This document shows, one piece after another, positions 6,324 to 15,220 of a stretch of DNA of 22,246 bases. The DNA comes from a virus, in IMG/VR virus record IMGVR_UViG_3300021378_000181, positions 1-22,246 of that record; one strand, given 5' to 3'. The position numbers and the translations under genes were made by a program. The notes beneath the pieces were generated by a model, which was given only the letters and a program-made list of their open reading frames with translations, did no database searches and was not told the origin of the DNA. Every line of letters begins with the position of its first letter. The first letter of the stretch is position 1.

Positions 6324-7861
6324 TATCTTTGAGTTGCTTTTTCTATAAAGTTTCCGGCTATTGAATAACCATTTAGTTCTCCAGCCTTTATTTTATTCCA
6401 AGTTTCATCGTTATTTATCTTATAACTAGTCATCCATGTACCTTCTGGAACATTAAAACCTAGATCTTTTGCCTTATCCATCTCTGGATTAGCTACTATC
6501 CATGACTCTAAGAGTGTATTTTGAGTAGTTATCTCATCATCATGATTAATATCAGTGTTATTTTGCTTAGAATATTCGAAAAACTTCTCTGCAATCTTTT
6601 TTACTGTGTCTCTAGAGAAGAATACGTGAAAAGGTTTACCTAATTCATCTTGTCTTACGATTAATTGGTCAGGAATCATAGCTGGTCCTACAACTATACG
6701 TTCATCGTCTTCACTAAAGGCAAATTGTTGGAAAGAACCAGGATATCTCCAGTAATTATTACTCGCAGATGCTATTCTCCCGGCTTGACCGCTTGCACGA
6801 CCTTTACTCATTACAACTGTTGATCTACCTTCTTTATATACCTCTAGTTCTTCCCAATAGTGTTTACAATTAACACCACCTTTAAAATCAAATATAGAAT
6901 AAGGTTGTCCATCATGTCTAAACCCGGTGTTAATAGACGTATCCATGTCATTTATCTCATCTCTAGTGTAAATTTTGTTTAAACGTACCATTGCACGGCA
7001 GAAGTTACGACTATCGGACGATATCGGGCCTGTATAACGATATTTAATCTCTGGTTCATTATCTAGGTCTTGTTTACCTAAAATATCTAAACCAATGATG
7101 CCTTTTAAGTAATCTCCAACATTTACAAAGTCAGTTTTAGTAGTATCTATATAAACAGTATCATCAATAGGTAAAGTCTCACCGTATTTCTTTGCTAATT
7201 TTAGTACTGCCTCTTCCATCTTTTGTTGTTTAATGGATTTGAGCTTTCTCTGTGCCCATGCTACTCCTTCATCACCACCCCAAGAATCCCACATCAGTTT
7301 ACCACAGCCTTCACCATAAGGTTTCTGATTATTACGGTGGCGTTCAAATGCAGCCATTCGTGAAATTGTTTCTTCTGATATATTTTCTCCTTTTGCTAAT
7401 TGGTTTGCACGAGCTTTACCTACAGGAGTTCCACATGATCCCCAACCATTCTCATTAGCGTAATCAATTGCTCTTTGTGCATTTTCTCTTGCTGCTTTAG
7501 GATAATCATTGTAAGTTTCAAAGTTATGTTCTTTACCACACATATAAGTTCCATCTGGCATTCTATGTTCAAATCCATCAGGACAATCTGGGTTTTCTCT
7601 AAAGTCTTGATCTATATAGCTACTGTAACAAATTGCGGCAGCCTGATCATCATCGTAACCTTCTCCCTTTAAGACAGGAATACATCTGCTTACAAAGTCA
7701 TCTTCGGATTCTCCACTCTCAGGTTCTACAAATTCTTGATGAGCAAATTTTAAAAAGTTTACACCAATTGCTGGTTTATCTACGATTGACATTACATCAA
7801 CTCCTAAGTCATCAAACTCAAGGTTTTCCCAATCGATTAAAAGTTCTACTATTTTTTTCAT
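6323..7861 (-). CDS. Multidomain XkdF-type prohead protease with inserted domains
   Basis: The 512-residue protein begins with the XkdF-like strand VDVMSIVDKPAIGVNFLKFA (residues 21-40). The protease core resumes only near 380-512, with VGPAMIPDQLIVR, HVFFSRDTVKKIAEKFF, a likely catalytic His440 (TDINHDDE), a likely Ser453 (LLESWIVANPE) and the end motif GYSIAGNF. Between these lie a Cys-containing segment (about 50-115: SRCIPVLKGEGYDDDQAAAI and PDCPDGFEHR), a domain at about 139-210 (CGTPVGKARANQLAKGE, ISEETISRMAAFERHR, WDSWGGDEGVAWAQ), and a Mu-F/SPP1-gp7-like minor-head segment at about 279-340 (SSDSRNFCRAMVRLNKIY, FKGGVNCKHYWEEL). It probably matures the prohead and may add a minor capsid function. 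The C-terminal core is the firmest part; the roles of the inserts are inferred. Confidence 0.75.
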   Translation of the reverse strand: MKKIVELLIDWENLEFDDLGVDVMSIVDKPAIGVNFLKFAHQEFVEPESGESEDDFVSRCIPVLKGEGYDDDQAAAICYSSYIDQDFRENPDCPDGFEHRMPDGTYMCGKEHNFETYNDYPKAARENAQRAIDYANENGWGSCGTPVGKARANQLAKGENISEETISRMAAFERHRNNQKPYGEGCGKLMWDSWGGDEGVAWAQRKLKSIKQQKMEEAVLKLAKKYGETLPIDDTVYIDTTKTDFVNVGDYLKGIIGLDILGKQDLDNEPEIKYRYTGPISSDSRNFCRAMVRLNKIYTRDEINDMDTSINTGFRHDGQPYSIFDFKGGVNCKHYWEELEVYKEGRSTVVMSKGRASGQAGRIASASNNYWRYPGSFQQFAFSEDDERIVVGPAMIPDQLIVRQDELGKPFHVFFSRDTVKKIAEKFFEYSKQNNTDINHDDEITTQNTLLESWIVANPEMDKAKDLGFNVPEGTWMTSYKINNDETWNKIKAGELNGYSIAGNFIEKATQR

Positions 7862-7865
7862 AATG

Positions 7866-9653
7866 TTATAATCTTGCTAGGTCATTTATTTTAGCGGTAG
7901 CCTCTTGCTGACTTGTCATTTCATCAGATACCACATATGCACGTATTACTCCACCTGCACTACCTTGTGATTGTTCTAAGGTTACTTCTGAATTTAGATC
8001 TGCATCTGCACCGGCTCCTGCCTCTAATGCTATAGATGGATCAAATGCTGGAATAGTTGGTCTTGTTGGTACACTACCTCCACCTCCACCGCCACCAGTA
8101 CCTGGTGTTGGAGTTTTTACGATTGCAGCAACATTAGCAATACCACCAGCAACAGCAACACCTGCGGCAATAGCAGCACGTATTGGACTGGAAGGATCTC
8201 CTGGTATAAGTTGTGAGGTATATGCTTTTTGAGCAGCTAAGTAAGTATCAATTGTAGTGGCAGCAATTGCAGCAGCTTTACCAGCAGCAGTGTTTTCTCC
8301 TACGAGTTTAGATAGAGCACCTAACGCTCCACTTGCAACTTGTAGATTTGCTTCAGTAACTTGTTTCTGTAGATTCTCTTCAAATTTTGCTTGTTCCTTT
8401 TTTAGCTTATCGCTTTTCTTTCCATAAAATTCTTTAACCTTTTGCTTTTCTTCCTCAGTAGCCTTTAGTCTTTCTAACTCTTCTAGGTCTCTTTGTTGTG
8501 CAATAGCTAATTCTTCTTGTGCTCTTACAAATTCATTTTCAATATCCTCGAGCTCCATTTCAGCAAGCTTATCTCTAATAGCTTGTTTTCTCTCTAGTTC
8601 TTCACGTTCTAATTCAACAGTAATCCTAGCGGCATCTAATCTCCTTGTCTCTAATGCAGTTTCAGCTTCTATACGAGTTGCAATTGCTTCGGCTAAACTA
8701 GTTTCTAATTCCTCTCTCTTTTCATAATTAGATTCTTGACTAATTTGTAGGCGTAAGTTTTGTTCTTCTAACTTTGCTTGTTTTGCAAGGTTCTCTGCTA
8801 GTTTTACTTGAGCTTCTCCAACTTTTTCTAATGCTTCTTTTCTCTCATCGTATGCTCTTGTGGTATCCTCAGCAATTTTCTGTTGAGTTTCCATTTCTTT
8901 ATTTAACAATGCATTATCTACAATGAGTGCTTGTTGAGCATTTCTTATTGCTCTGAATTGATCAACTAATAAAGTAGCAACCGCAACTGCTTCCTTAACT
9001 TCTTTAACAACAGTTTTACCAAACTCAATTACAGATTCCGTAGCATCAGCAACTTTATCAGTAACATCCTCAACTCCTAAGACAACCTTTCCAACTGCAT
9101 CTGTTGCAATTTTACCTGCCTCCTTAAAGTTACCTTTAAACAGTGCATTGATTGCTTTACCTAATTGTGGTATGAGTTCTAATAAGCCTTCAAATCTGTT
9201 AATGATATTTTCCTTAATAAGATCTACAAAGTTCATTAACGCCTCCTTAGGATTAGTAAATGCCCAAACGATCATCTCACCTAAATTAGAGAAGAAGTCC
9301 ATTATCTTTCCAGTAATGATTCCTAAGGCTTCCATCGCAATTGCTAACTTACGAGATCCTTCTTCACTATTTTTAAAATAAGATACTAAAGAGGTAATTG
9401 CAATTAATAGAGCACCTAAGCCGGTTGCCATTATAGCTCCCTTCAAACCTTTAAAGCCAGCAGTGACTCCCTTAATGCTACTCTTCATATCATTAAAGGC
9501 TGCTTTACCTTTTGCTAGGATAGTGTTTTCTTGAGCAACTGCTTTAGTCTCCTTACCGAGATTTTTCATCTCTTTTTGAAGTTCCTCAACAGACTTAACT
9601 TCCTTTTCTATACCGTCAATGGTAAATGTTATTTTAACTTCCTGCTCTGCCAT
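7866..9653 (-). CDS. Tail tape measure protein
   Basis: The 595-residue protein starts with a conserved short region (KEVKSVEELQKEMKNLGKET). Hydrophobic helices follow at about 72-93 (GAIMATGLGALLIAITSLVS) and 102-125. A long Glu/Lys/Ala-rich coiled coil spans about 225-440, then an Ala-rich stretch (AAIAAGVAVAGGIANVAAIV) and a poly-Gly linker (TGGGGGGGS). This is typical tape-measure architecture; the protein sets tail length and is ejected ahead of DNA. At 595 residues it predicts a fairly short tail for a siphovirus or myovirus. It follows the large tail protein after a 35-nt gap that contains a phage promoter motif. That position, after the tail proteins instead of before them, is reversed from the usual order. 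Confidence 0.85.
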   Translation of the reverse strand: MAEQEVKITFTIDGIEKEVKSVEELQKEMKNLGKETKAVAQENTILAKGKAAFNDMKSSIKGVTAGFKGLKGAIMATGLGALLIAITSLVSYFKNSEEGSRKLAIAMEALGIITGKIMDFFSNLGEMIVWAFTNPKEALMNFVDLIKENIINRFEGLLELIPQLGKAINALFKGNFKEAGKIATDAVGKVVLGVEDVTDKVADATESVIEFGKTVVKEVKEAVAVATLLVDQFRAIRNAQQALIVDNALLNKEMETQQKIAEDTTRAYDERKEALEKVGEAQVKLAENLAKQAKLEEQNLRLQISQESNYEKREELETSLAEAIATRIEAETALETRRLDAARITVELEREELERKQAIRDKLAEMELEDIENEFVRAQEELAIAQQRDLEELERLKATEEEKQKVKEFYGKKSDKLKKEQAKFEENLQKQVTEANLQVASGALGALSKLVGENTAAGKAAAIAATTIDTYLAAQKAYTSQLIPGDPSSPIRAAIAAGVAVAGGIANVAAIVKTPTPGTGGGGGGGSVPTRPTIPAFDPSIALEAGAGADADLNSEVTLEQSQGSAGGVIRAYVVSDEMTSQQEATAKINDLARL

Positions 9654-9668
9654 ATACTAAGAAATATA
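9654..9668 (-). promoter_or_regulatory. TATATTT-N8-ATG phage promoter-like motif
   Basis: Minus-strand TATATTT (9668-9662) is followed by CTTAGTAT and then ATG at 9653. The box and the eight bases after it match the site before 16852 exactly. Confidence 0.55.
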
Positions 9669-9688
9669 ATTAATGTTTAGATTGAATT

Positions 9689-12600
9689 TTAGCAATCTGA
9701 GTTAGTGGCACAGTTTGTACCTAAGTTTGTTATTAGTGCGGTACCAGTTGTAACTGTTACTGTACCTGGATCTGCACATACAGTTGTACTTCCTCCTCTT
9801 AATGCCCATGAGAAACTTGCTCCTCCTCTTTGGTATTGACCTGTTGCTCCACCTGTACCTATAGTAGATATATCATGACATGTACTTTGTGTAACACCTA
9901 AACATGTAGTACAATCAGTATATGAAATTGAAGTATCTATATCACCAAAGGTAGTAGCTCCTGGATTTGCTAGGACAGGTTTTACACATCTGCCTGCAAA
10001 AGATCCGTTTAAGACTTTATATGCTGGTCCGTTTAGTGTTAAAACAATATTGGAGTTAAAGTAATAAGGACTAGTTTGTCCGTCACAGAATACACAGTAA
10101 TATTGGAAGCCTGCAGTTGAACTAGAACATGTAGTACAATCAGTATAAACTTGATCCACATCCCATACACCACCAGTTGCACTCTGCTGAATTATTTCAT
10201 AACAATCAGTGTTACCTGGTTCTTGGATTGTAACTACTTGACCTACAGATAACGATTGTAGTGGAATATTTAAATATCTTACATCTGCTGCATTAGTACA
10301 GTTTTCTATTTCCCAACTAAAGAATGATCCTCCAGTACATTGTGCACAATCTACAGAAAGGAAATCTACTGTGTATGAAGGGTTAAGATTACTTGTACCC
10401 ATAATTTGGTAACATCCTGCTCTTTCGTTTAGTGTTAGAGTTTGTCCTAAAGGTAACTGCGCACCTGCATCAATAATGTATTCTATTGAAGATAAAGAAT
10501 TACAATTATTTAAATGTTCTCTAACTCTATAAACATATTGTGGAGTTTGACAAGAAATAGAAGCAAGAAACGTTTGACTTTGACATCCTAATGAATCTGT
10601 AATAAAAAAGTAATAATCATTTGGACATAAACCAGTTCTACTTAAACCACTACCACCATCTTGCCATGTAATTGTATAAGGTCCTGTGCCACCGCTTGGT
10701 GTAACTGTAACCTCTCCATTACAAGGTGCAGAACAATCTGTTGCATCTGTTTCAGTCCATGTTGCTGTTACAGGAGTTGCTGTACTTGCATTTACTTGAA
10801 TTGTTACTGTTGCTTCTCTACCTACACTATCTGTAACTAAAAGTTGATCAATACCTAGAGGTACATTGCTTATAGTAAAGATATAAGGAGCTGCACCTGC
10901 ATTAGCATTATAAGTTCCAGTTTGTCCACTATTTTGTAATTCCCATGTAAAGTTTGGAGTACCGTTAGTTGTAACTTGAATAGATCCAGGATCACCAGCA
11001 CAATCACCATCACTTACAATAACAGAGAAACCTGTTAGTTGTTCGTCTACCCATACAGGTCGTTTATCTTTATAAGTAATTAGTTGACACTTAACAGTTG
11101 TTCTTTCACCTATTTGAGCATCTATGATTTTTTCAGGTCTATAGTACTTACCGTCAATAAAAATTAAATCATCAAAGGTTAAGTCTTGTAGATCAACATT
11201 ATTTAAAACGAAATAAGCGGTAACCCTTCTGCTAAACTTATTGTAAAGAGAACTAATATATCTACTCCAATACTCGTCAAAAAGCGTAGAGCCTTGATCA
11301 TAGTATCCTGTACCTGGATCTGGGTCAATGTAATATCTTGTATCATTAAAGAAATTTAAATTTAAACTAGTTTGTTGTACAGGCCAATTTTCATAAGGAG
11401 AAACTAAAGGCCATATATCTTGTATTTGTGCAGTACCTGTATCATTATCTAAATACCAATCGTCTTGTGCAACATCAATGTCTTGTTTACCGTTATAGAA
11501 AAGGAATCTTGTATTTGAGACAATTGGTAACCTATCAAAGTTTTCTCCAGTTACTTCTATTATAGTTGGTAATATAAATTGAGGATAAGGATGTGGTGCA
11601 TTAGTTCCATGATTGATTTGATCTATTGGTGTTGGACTAATCCCTAAGACCTCTACATCTCTTGTACCTTTAAGTAATTCATTACCGCTATTGAACCTTA
11701 ACCAACCGTATGCATGCTTTGTATTGTCTTGGTGAAAAGAATTAATTAAATCCTCATCTTCTTGCATTGTATACTCTATCTCTGCACTCTGTGTATTAAA
11801 TAGAGGTTCACTAACAAAGTCTTTTTCTCTTACAAGTTTATCGGACCAATCATATGTAGTTCCACTTCCTATAAAGTCTTGCCAAGGTTCTATGATAAAG
11901 TTATTAGGTCGGTTCTTATCAGGTTGAAGTACTAACCTAAACATTGTAAGTACATCCTTAATAAAATCTATTTGTCTGTAATCACAATTAAAATCTGCAG
12001 GTGCATAGTAATTACCAGGAGCAGCAGTACAGTTCCAAAAAGTATTATCAACCATTGAAAGGTCATAAGTACTAGAAGGAGTAATAAAGACTTGTAAGAT
12101 ATCACCTGCTTGGATTTGGTAACCTCCATTACGAGAATCATAATTAAGTATACTTGTATTCATATTACCAGTAAAATTACCTGTAGCAATTGTCTGTGTA
12201 ATAGTTCCGCCTGGTGTATTAACAACACAAAGCTGAACCGCTGAAGGAACCATCGTAAAAGTATAATCAGAGTTTTCAAACTGAGCATCTACTTGTGCAG
12301 AGATTTCCATTATATAATAGTTACCTGCAATCGTTGCAGTACCTGGTGCAACAAACCATGATCCTGTTCCTGCAGGTTGTACATCAGAAGTACCTACATT
12401 AAAGTATCCTCCAACATTACTTGCAACATTATCATTATACATGTAATTGTTTACATCATTCTCTCCGTTAGTTGGATTAGACGATTCAAAGATACTTGTT
12501 GTAATTTGTCCAATGTCAGCTCCAATCTTTTCTTCGTTACCAAATGCAGAAATATACATTTGATGAAATAAGTCAGAATTTAAAAATGTAGAGTCATAAG

Positions 12601-13339
12601 TATATCCACTATCCTCAAAGATTTGATCCCATACTCGTTTAGCTCTTACCATTGGCTTAAGTCTATCTAAAGATAAAGAATTAGCTGACTGTGTAAATCT
12701 ATCAGAACCTGATAACTTAATCATACCTTGTTCAGGATTGCCTGCATCATCATACGTGTTCCCGTGATCTATTAGTGGAAATAATATATCTCCATCTGCA
12801 TACCCTGCCGTTAAAGAGGCATTCTCAGGATAAGCATCCCAGCTATCTCTTACATCAGCATAAAGAAAAGGACCAACAAAGTCAGCAGCATTAGTATAAG
12901 CAACTGGGTTATCATCCCAATTAAAGTCTGTCATTACCAATTGACATAATGGCTTCTCTCCAACTACAGATGAGAAATCTCTTGTCTCACCAAGGAAAAG
13001 TAATTCATAATCAATTTTGTCTAGGTCTCCGTTTGCATAGATCTTTTGTAACCTAACATGTCCTACACGAAACTCTGCACCATCAACAAGTATCTGTGCT
13101 GGTTTTTTAATTGTAATATCAAAGTCAATACCGTCAATTTCAAATGCATTTTGAAAGAACTCGTTATTATGTCTTGTTGCAGGTACTTTAAAGGTTCTAC
13201 TAAATACAGATGTTGCATCAGCAGTTGTGATATCCTCTACACTTAACGTTAACTTAATTGGTTGAGTTTCGTAAAGATCCAGAAATATTGCATCTGCATC
13301 TGTACTTGCTTCACTTTGATATACTTTTAATTGAATCAT
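9689..13339 (-). CDS. Large tail protein with SprB-type and Cys-rich repeats
   Basis: The 1216-residue protein is the largest in the window. The N-terminal part (about 1-110: MIQLKVYQSEASTDADAIFL, VFSRTFKVPATRHNNEFFQN) reads like a structural tail domain and is followed by a long beta-rich body. Residues about 775-852 and 855-928 are two SprB-like repeats. The second is the clearer: D-C-S-A-P-C-N-G, then VTPSGGTGPYTITWQDGG, then CPNDYYFFITDSLGC. Residues about 930-1150 form Cys-rich modules ending in DCAQC, DCTTC and DCTTC, with the last Cys at 1001, 1071 and 1146. SprB repeats are known from the gliding adhesin of Bacteroidota, so host-surface binding at the tail tip is inferred. The gene begins 1 nt after the preceding stop, which implies coupled translation. 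Confidence 0.75.
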   Translation of the reverse strand: MIQLKVYQSEASTDADAIFLDLYETQPIKLTLSVEDITTADATSVFSRTFKVPATRHNNEFFQNAFEIDGIDFDITIKKPAQILVDGAEFRVGHVRLQKIYANGDLDKIDYELLFLGETRDFSSVVGEKPLCQLVMTDFNWDDNPVAYTNAADFVGPFLYADVRDSWDAYPENASLTAGYADGDILFPLIDHGNTYDDAGNPEQGMIKLSGSDRFTQSANSLSLDRLKPMVRAKRVWDQIFEDSGYTYDSTFLNSDLFHQMYISAFGNEEKIGADIGQITTSIFESSNPTNGENDVNNYMYNDNVASNVGGYFNVGTSDVQPAGTGSWFVAPGTATIAGNYYIMEISAQVDAQFENSDYTFTMVPSAVQLCVVNTPGGTITQTIATGNFTGNMNTSILNYDSRNGGYQIQAGDILQVFITPSSTYDLSMVDNTFWNCTAAPGNYYAPADFNCDYRQIDFIKDVLTMFRLVLQPDKNRPNNFIIEPWQDFIGSGTTYDWSDKLVREKDFVSEPLFNTQSAEIEYTMQEDEDLINSFHQDNTKHAYGWLRFNSGNELLKGTRDVEVLGISPTPIDQINHGTNAPHPYPQFILPTIIEVTGENFDRLPIVSNTRFLFYNGKQDIDVAQDDWYLDNDTGTAQIQDIWPLVSPYENWPVQQTSLNLNFFNDTRYYIDPDPGTGYYDQGSTLFDEYWSRYISSLYNKFSRRVTAYFVLNNVDLQDLTFDDLIFIDGKYYRPEKIIDAQIGERTTVKCQLITYKDKRPVWVDEQLTGFSVIVSDGDCAGDPGSIQVTTNGTPNFTWELQNSGQTGTYNANAGAAPYIFTISNVPLGIDQLLVTDSVGREATVTIQVNASTATPVTATWTETDATDCSAPCNGEVTVTPSGGTGPYTITWQDGGSGLSRTGLCPNDYYFFITDSLGCQSQTFLASISCQTPQYVYRVREHLNNCNSLSSIEYIIDAGAQLPLGQTLTLNERAGCYQIMGTSNLNPSYTVDFLSVDCAQCTGGSFFSWEIENCTNAADVRYLNIPLQSLSVGQVVTIQEPGNTDCYEIIQQSATGGVWDVDQVYTDCTTCSSSTAGFQYYCVFCDGQTSPYYFNSNIVLTLNGPAYKVLNGSFAGRCVKPVLANPGATTFGDIDTSISYTDCTTCLGVTQSTCHDISTIGTGGATGQYQRGGASFSWALRGGSTTVCADPGTVTVTTGTALITNLGTNCATNSDC
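9901..10354 (-). repeat. Cys-rich module repeats inside the large tail gene
   Basis: A 22-base string at 9901-9922 recurs identically at 10126-10147, coding the end of the YTDCTTC motif, 225 nt (75 codons) apart. A diverged copy ends near 10337-10354 (VDCAQC), 70 codons further upstream in the protein. The pattern suggests recent module duplication. Confidence 0.7.
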
Positions 13340-13340
13340 A

Positions 13341-14759
13341 TTATCCTCTCATTGATTTAATGTTACTAGCTAGCGTAAATTTAACAGTGTATTGGAATAG
13401 CTTATCTTTTTGAAAGTTTTTCTCTGTATAGTTAAGTGAACTAATTGTCACAGGTACCCATTCGTTTGCATACTGTCCACTAGAGAACCTTACCTTAACC
13501 TCAGCGGACTGATATAAGTGTTTAAGTAATTTCGCTTCTTCATCTGTCATATAGCCTGACGTGACACTAAACTCATTTTGTATTTTCTGTGAATATGTAG
13601 TGTAACCTCTATCTTCTATGTCTACTGAATAGCTTGTACTATTATAATCAGCAGGACCTTTTAAGAAGTTATTGTTTCTGGTTTTTGTTGAGTGAACTAG
13701 TTTTTTAGTAAAAGTAAACTGATCTCTATAACCTAAAGAGTTCTGCCAAGCAAATTGAACATGCGGATAGTCTAAACATTCAGGTTCGTTTATAATATAC
13801 TTTTGAGCCCTCCATGCAGCTTCAGTCATTACATCTATTTGACTCTGTGAATCTTCAGAACAACCATACACACCAGGTATAATATAATAAGATGCAGTTG
13901 CAGCATTAAGGATTGCCATTAAGTTAGCTGGACCAGTTGCTGCTGTTATAACCTGGAAGTCTCCACTTATCTGTGTACCTTGATAAAGAGCTACGTTTGG
14001 TCCTCCTCCGTTAGATTGTATGTTAGGTATAACGTTTGTTTGAATTAAATTATCAGCGGCATTAAATTGAAGTACATAAAAGGCTTCTATACCTTGAACT
14101 GGTGCAGCAGGTGGTGTTGCTGAACTTCTCTCAACTTTTTGGTAAAATGATTTAGTACATTGATCATCTACATAAACATTATGTACATCAATACCATTAG
14201 GACTAGAATAATAATTAATAGTCTTACCAGGAAGATCATCAGCAATTGTATATGAGTTATCCGATAAAGGTTTTGCATACCTATCAATGACTGAACATAT
14301 TCCTACACCTCCACTAATTACAGGTTGATAAGGAGTTTCATCAAAAGGAACTTCAAAGTATTGTTTAGATCCTGCTATAACAGTAAATATTGCAGGGTAA
14401 GTAGTAAAGGCTCCAACCACTCCGCCACTCTCTGTAGCATAAGCAATTTGATATTCCGTTAGTGTTGCACCTGCCAGTGATATCCTAGTAGAGGTTGTTA
14501 GTGAATTATAATTTTGACTATCAACGGTATTTACTTGTGGTCCTACTACAGTTTGTAAAATGTTTTGTATATCAAAGATTGCTCTACCTTGTCGGTTAGG
14601 AGTCTGTCTTATATCTGCGATAGGAGTTGCATTACCTACAACAAAGATCTGTAGTGCATACTTATCATCAGTAGGATCAATTCCACTTAATGTAAAAGGA
14701 TTAGCTCCGTAAGCCATATCAAAAATTAAGTTCGGTACTTGTGTTACTATTACTGCCAT
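13341..14759 (-). CDS. Tail structural protein of unknown family
   Basis: The 472-residue protein is beta-rich with no membrane helices. It starts MAVIVTQVPNLIFDMAYG and ends with KTRNNNFLKGPADYNSTSYS, SVTSGYMTDEEAKLLKHLYQ and QYTVKFTLASNIKSM. The C-terminal third resembles domains I associate with tail or baseplate proteins of Bacteroidota phages. It is packed 2 nt after the gp10-like gene and 1 nt before the 1216-residue tail protein, so co-translation is likely. That points to a distal-tail or tail-tip partner of its larger neighbour. I cannot name a family. Confidence 0.65.
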   Translation of the reverse strand: MAVIVTQVPNLIFDMAYGANPFTLSGIDPTDDKYALQIFVVGNATPIADIRQTPNRQGRAIFDIQNILQTVVGPQVNTVDSQNYNSLTTSTRISLAGATLTEYQIAYATESGGVVGAFTTYPAIFTVIAGSKQYFEVPFDETPYQPVISGGVGICSVIDRYAKPLSDNSYTIADDLPGKTINYYSSPNGIDVHNVYVDDQCTKSFYQKVERSSATPPAAPVQGIEAFYVLQFNAADNLIQTNVIPNIQSNGGGPNVALYQGTQISGDFQVITAATGPANLMAILNAATASYYIIPGVYGCSEDSQSQIDVMTEAAWRAQKYIINEPECLDYPHVQFAWQNSLGYRDQFTFTKKLVHSTKTRNNNFLKGPADYNSTSYSVDIEDRGYTTYSQKIQNEFSVTSGYMTDEEAKLLKHLYQSAEVKVRFSSGQYANEWVPVTISSLNYTEKNFQKDKLFQYTVKFTLASNIKSMRG

Positions 14760-14761
14760 AA

Positions 14762-15220
14762 TTAAAAGTCTTGTGTTAATTGGGTTGCTACTCCGTCTGC
14801 TACTGCTTGACTAATTGCATCTAGGTCAAAGAAGCTCTGTGGTTTTAATCCCATTTTATATATTGTTTTTCTTGCACCATACGATAGATCTCCACCTATC
14901 ATCTCAAAATTACCAGAGAATCCATATCTACTTCCTGCTGTTGGCTGAGGTACACCGAATGTTGGTACTTCACGAGCTGGTGCATTTTCTATTCCATCTA
15001 CTCCATAGTTCTGAAACATACCATAATACAACATTGCTATTGTTAAGCTATCTCCGTCTATGATTGCCTTAATTGAATTACGTAATGCTCCAGTATCTGT
15101 AGGTGCACCAGCTTTAATCTCATCAACTATTCTACCTCCTATGTTTAGTAAGATAGGTTGTATATCTTGGAGTTCTTCACCAAAGGCTTGTAGTGATCTT
15201 TCAAATTCGTCTACTGTCAT
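14762..15220 (-). CDS. HK97 gp10-like head-tail joining protein
   Basis: The 152-residue protein has the recognisable gp10 core EIKAGAPTDTGALRNSIKA (about residues 34-52), followed by a beta segment (DSLTIAMLYYGMFQNYGVDG) and a helical end. Proteins of this family complete the neck or tail at the head-tail junction. Its ATG overlaps the previous stop as ATGA (the last codon GCA is followed by TGA), and it sits next to a tail-terminator-like gene, the usual partner in neck modules. Confidence 0.7.
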   Translation of the reverse strand: MTVDEFERSLQAFGEELQDIQPILLNIGGRIVDEIKAGAPTDTGALRNSIKAIIDGDSLTIAMLYYGMFQNYGVDGIENAPAREVPTFGVPQPTAGSRYGFSGNFEMIGGDLSYGARKTIYKMGLKPQSFFDLDAISQAVADGVATQLTQDF

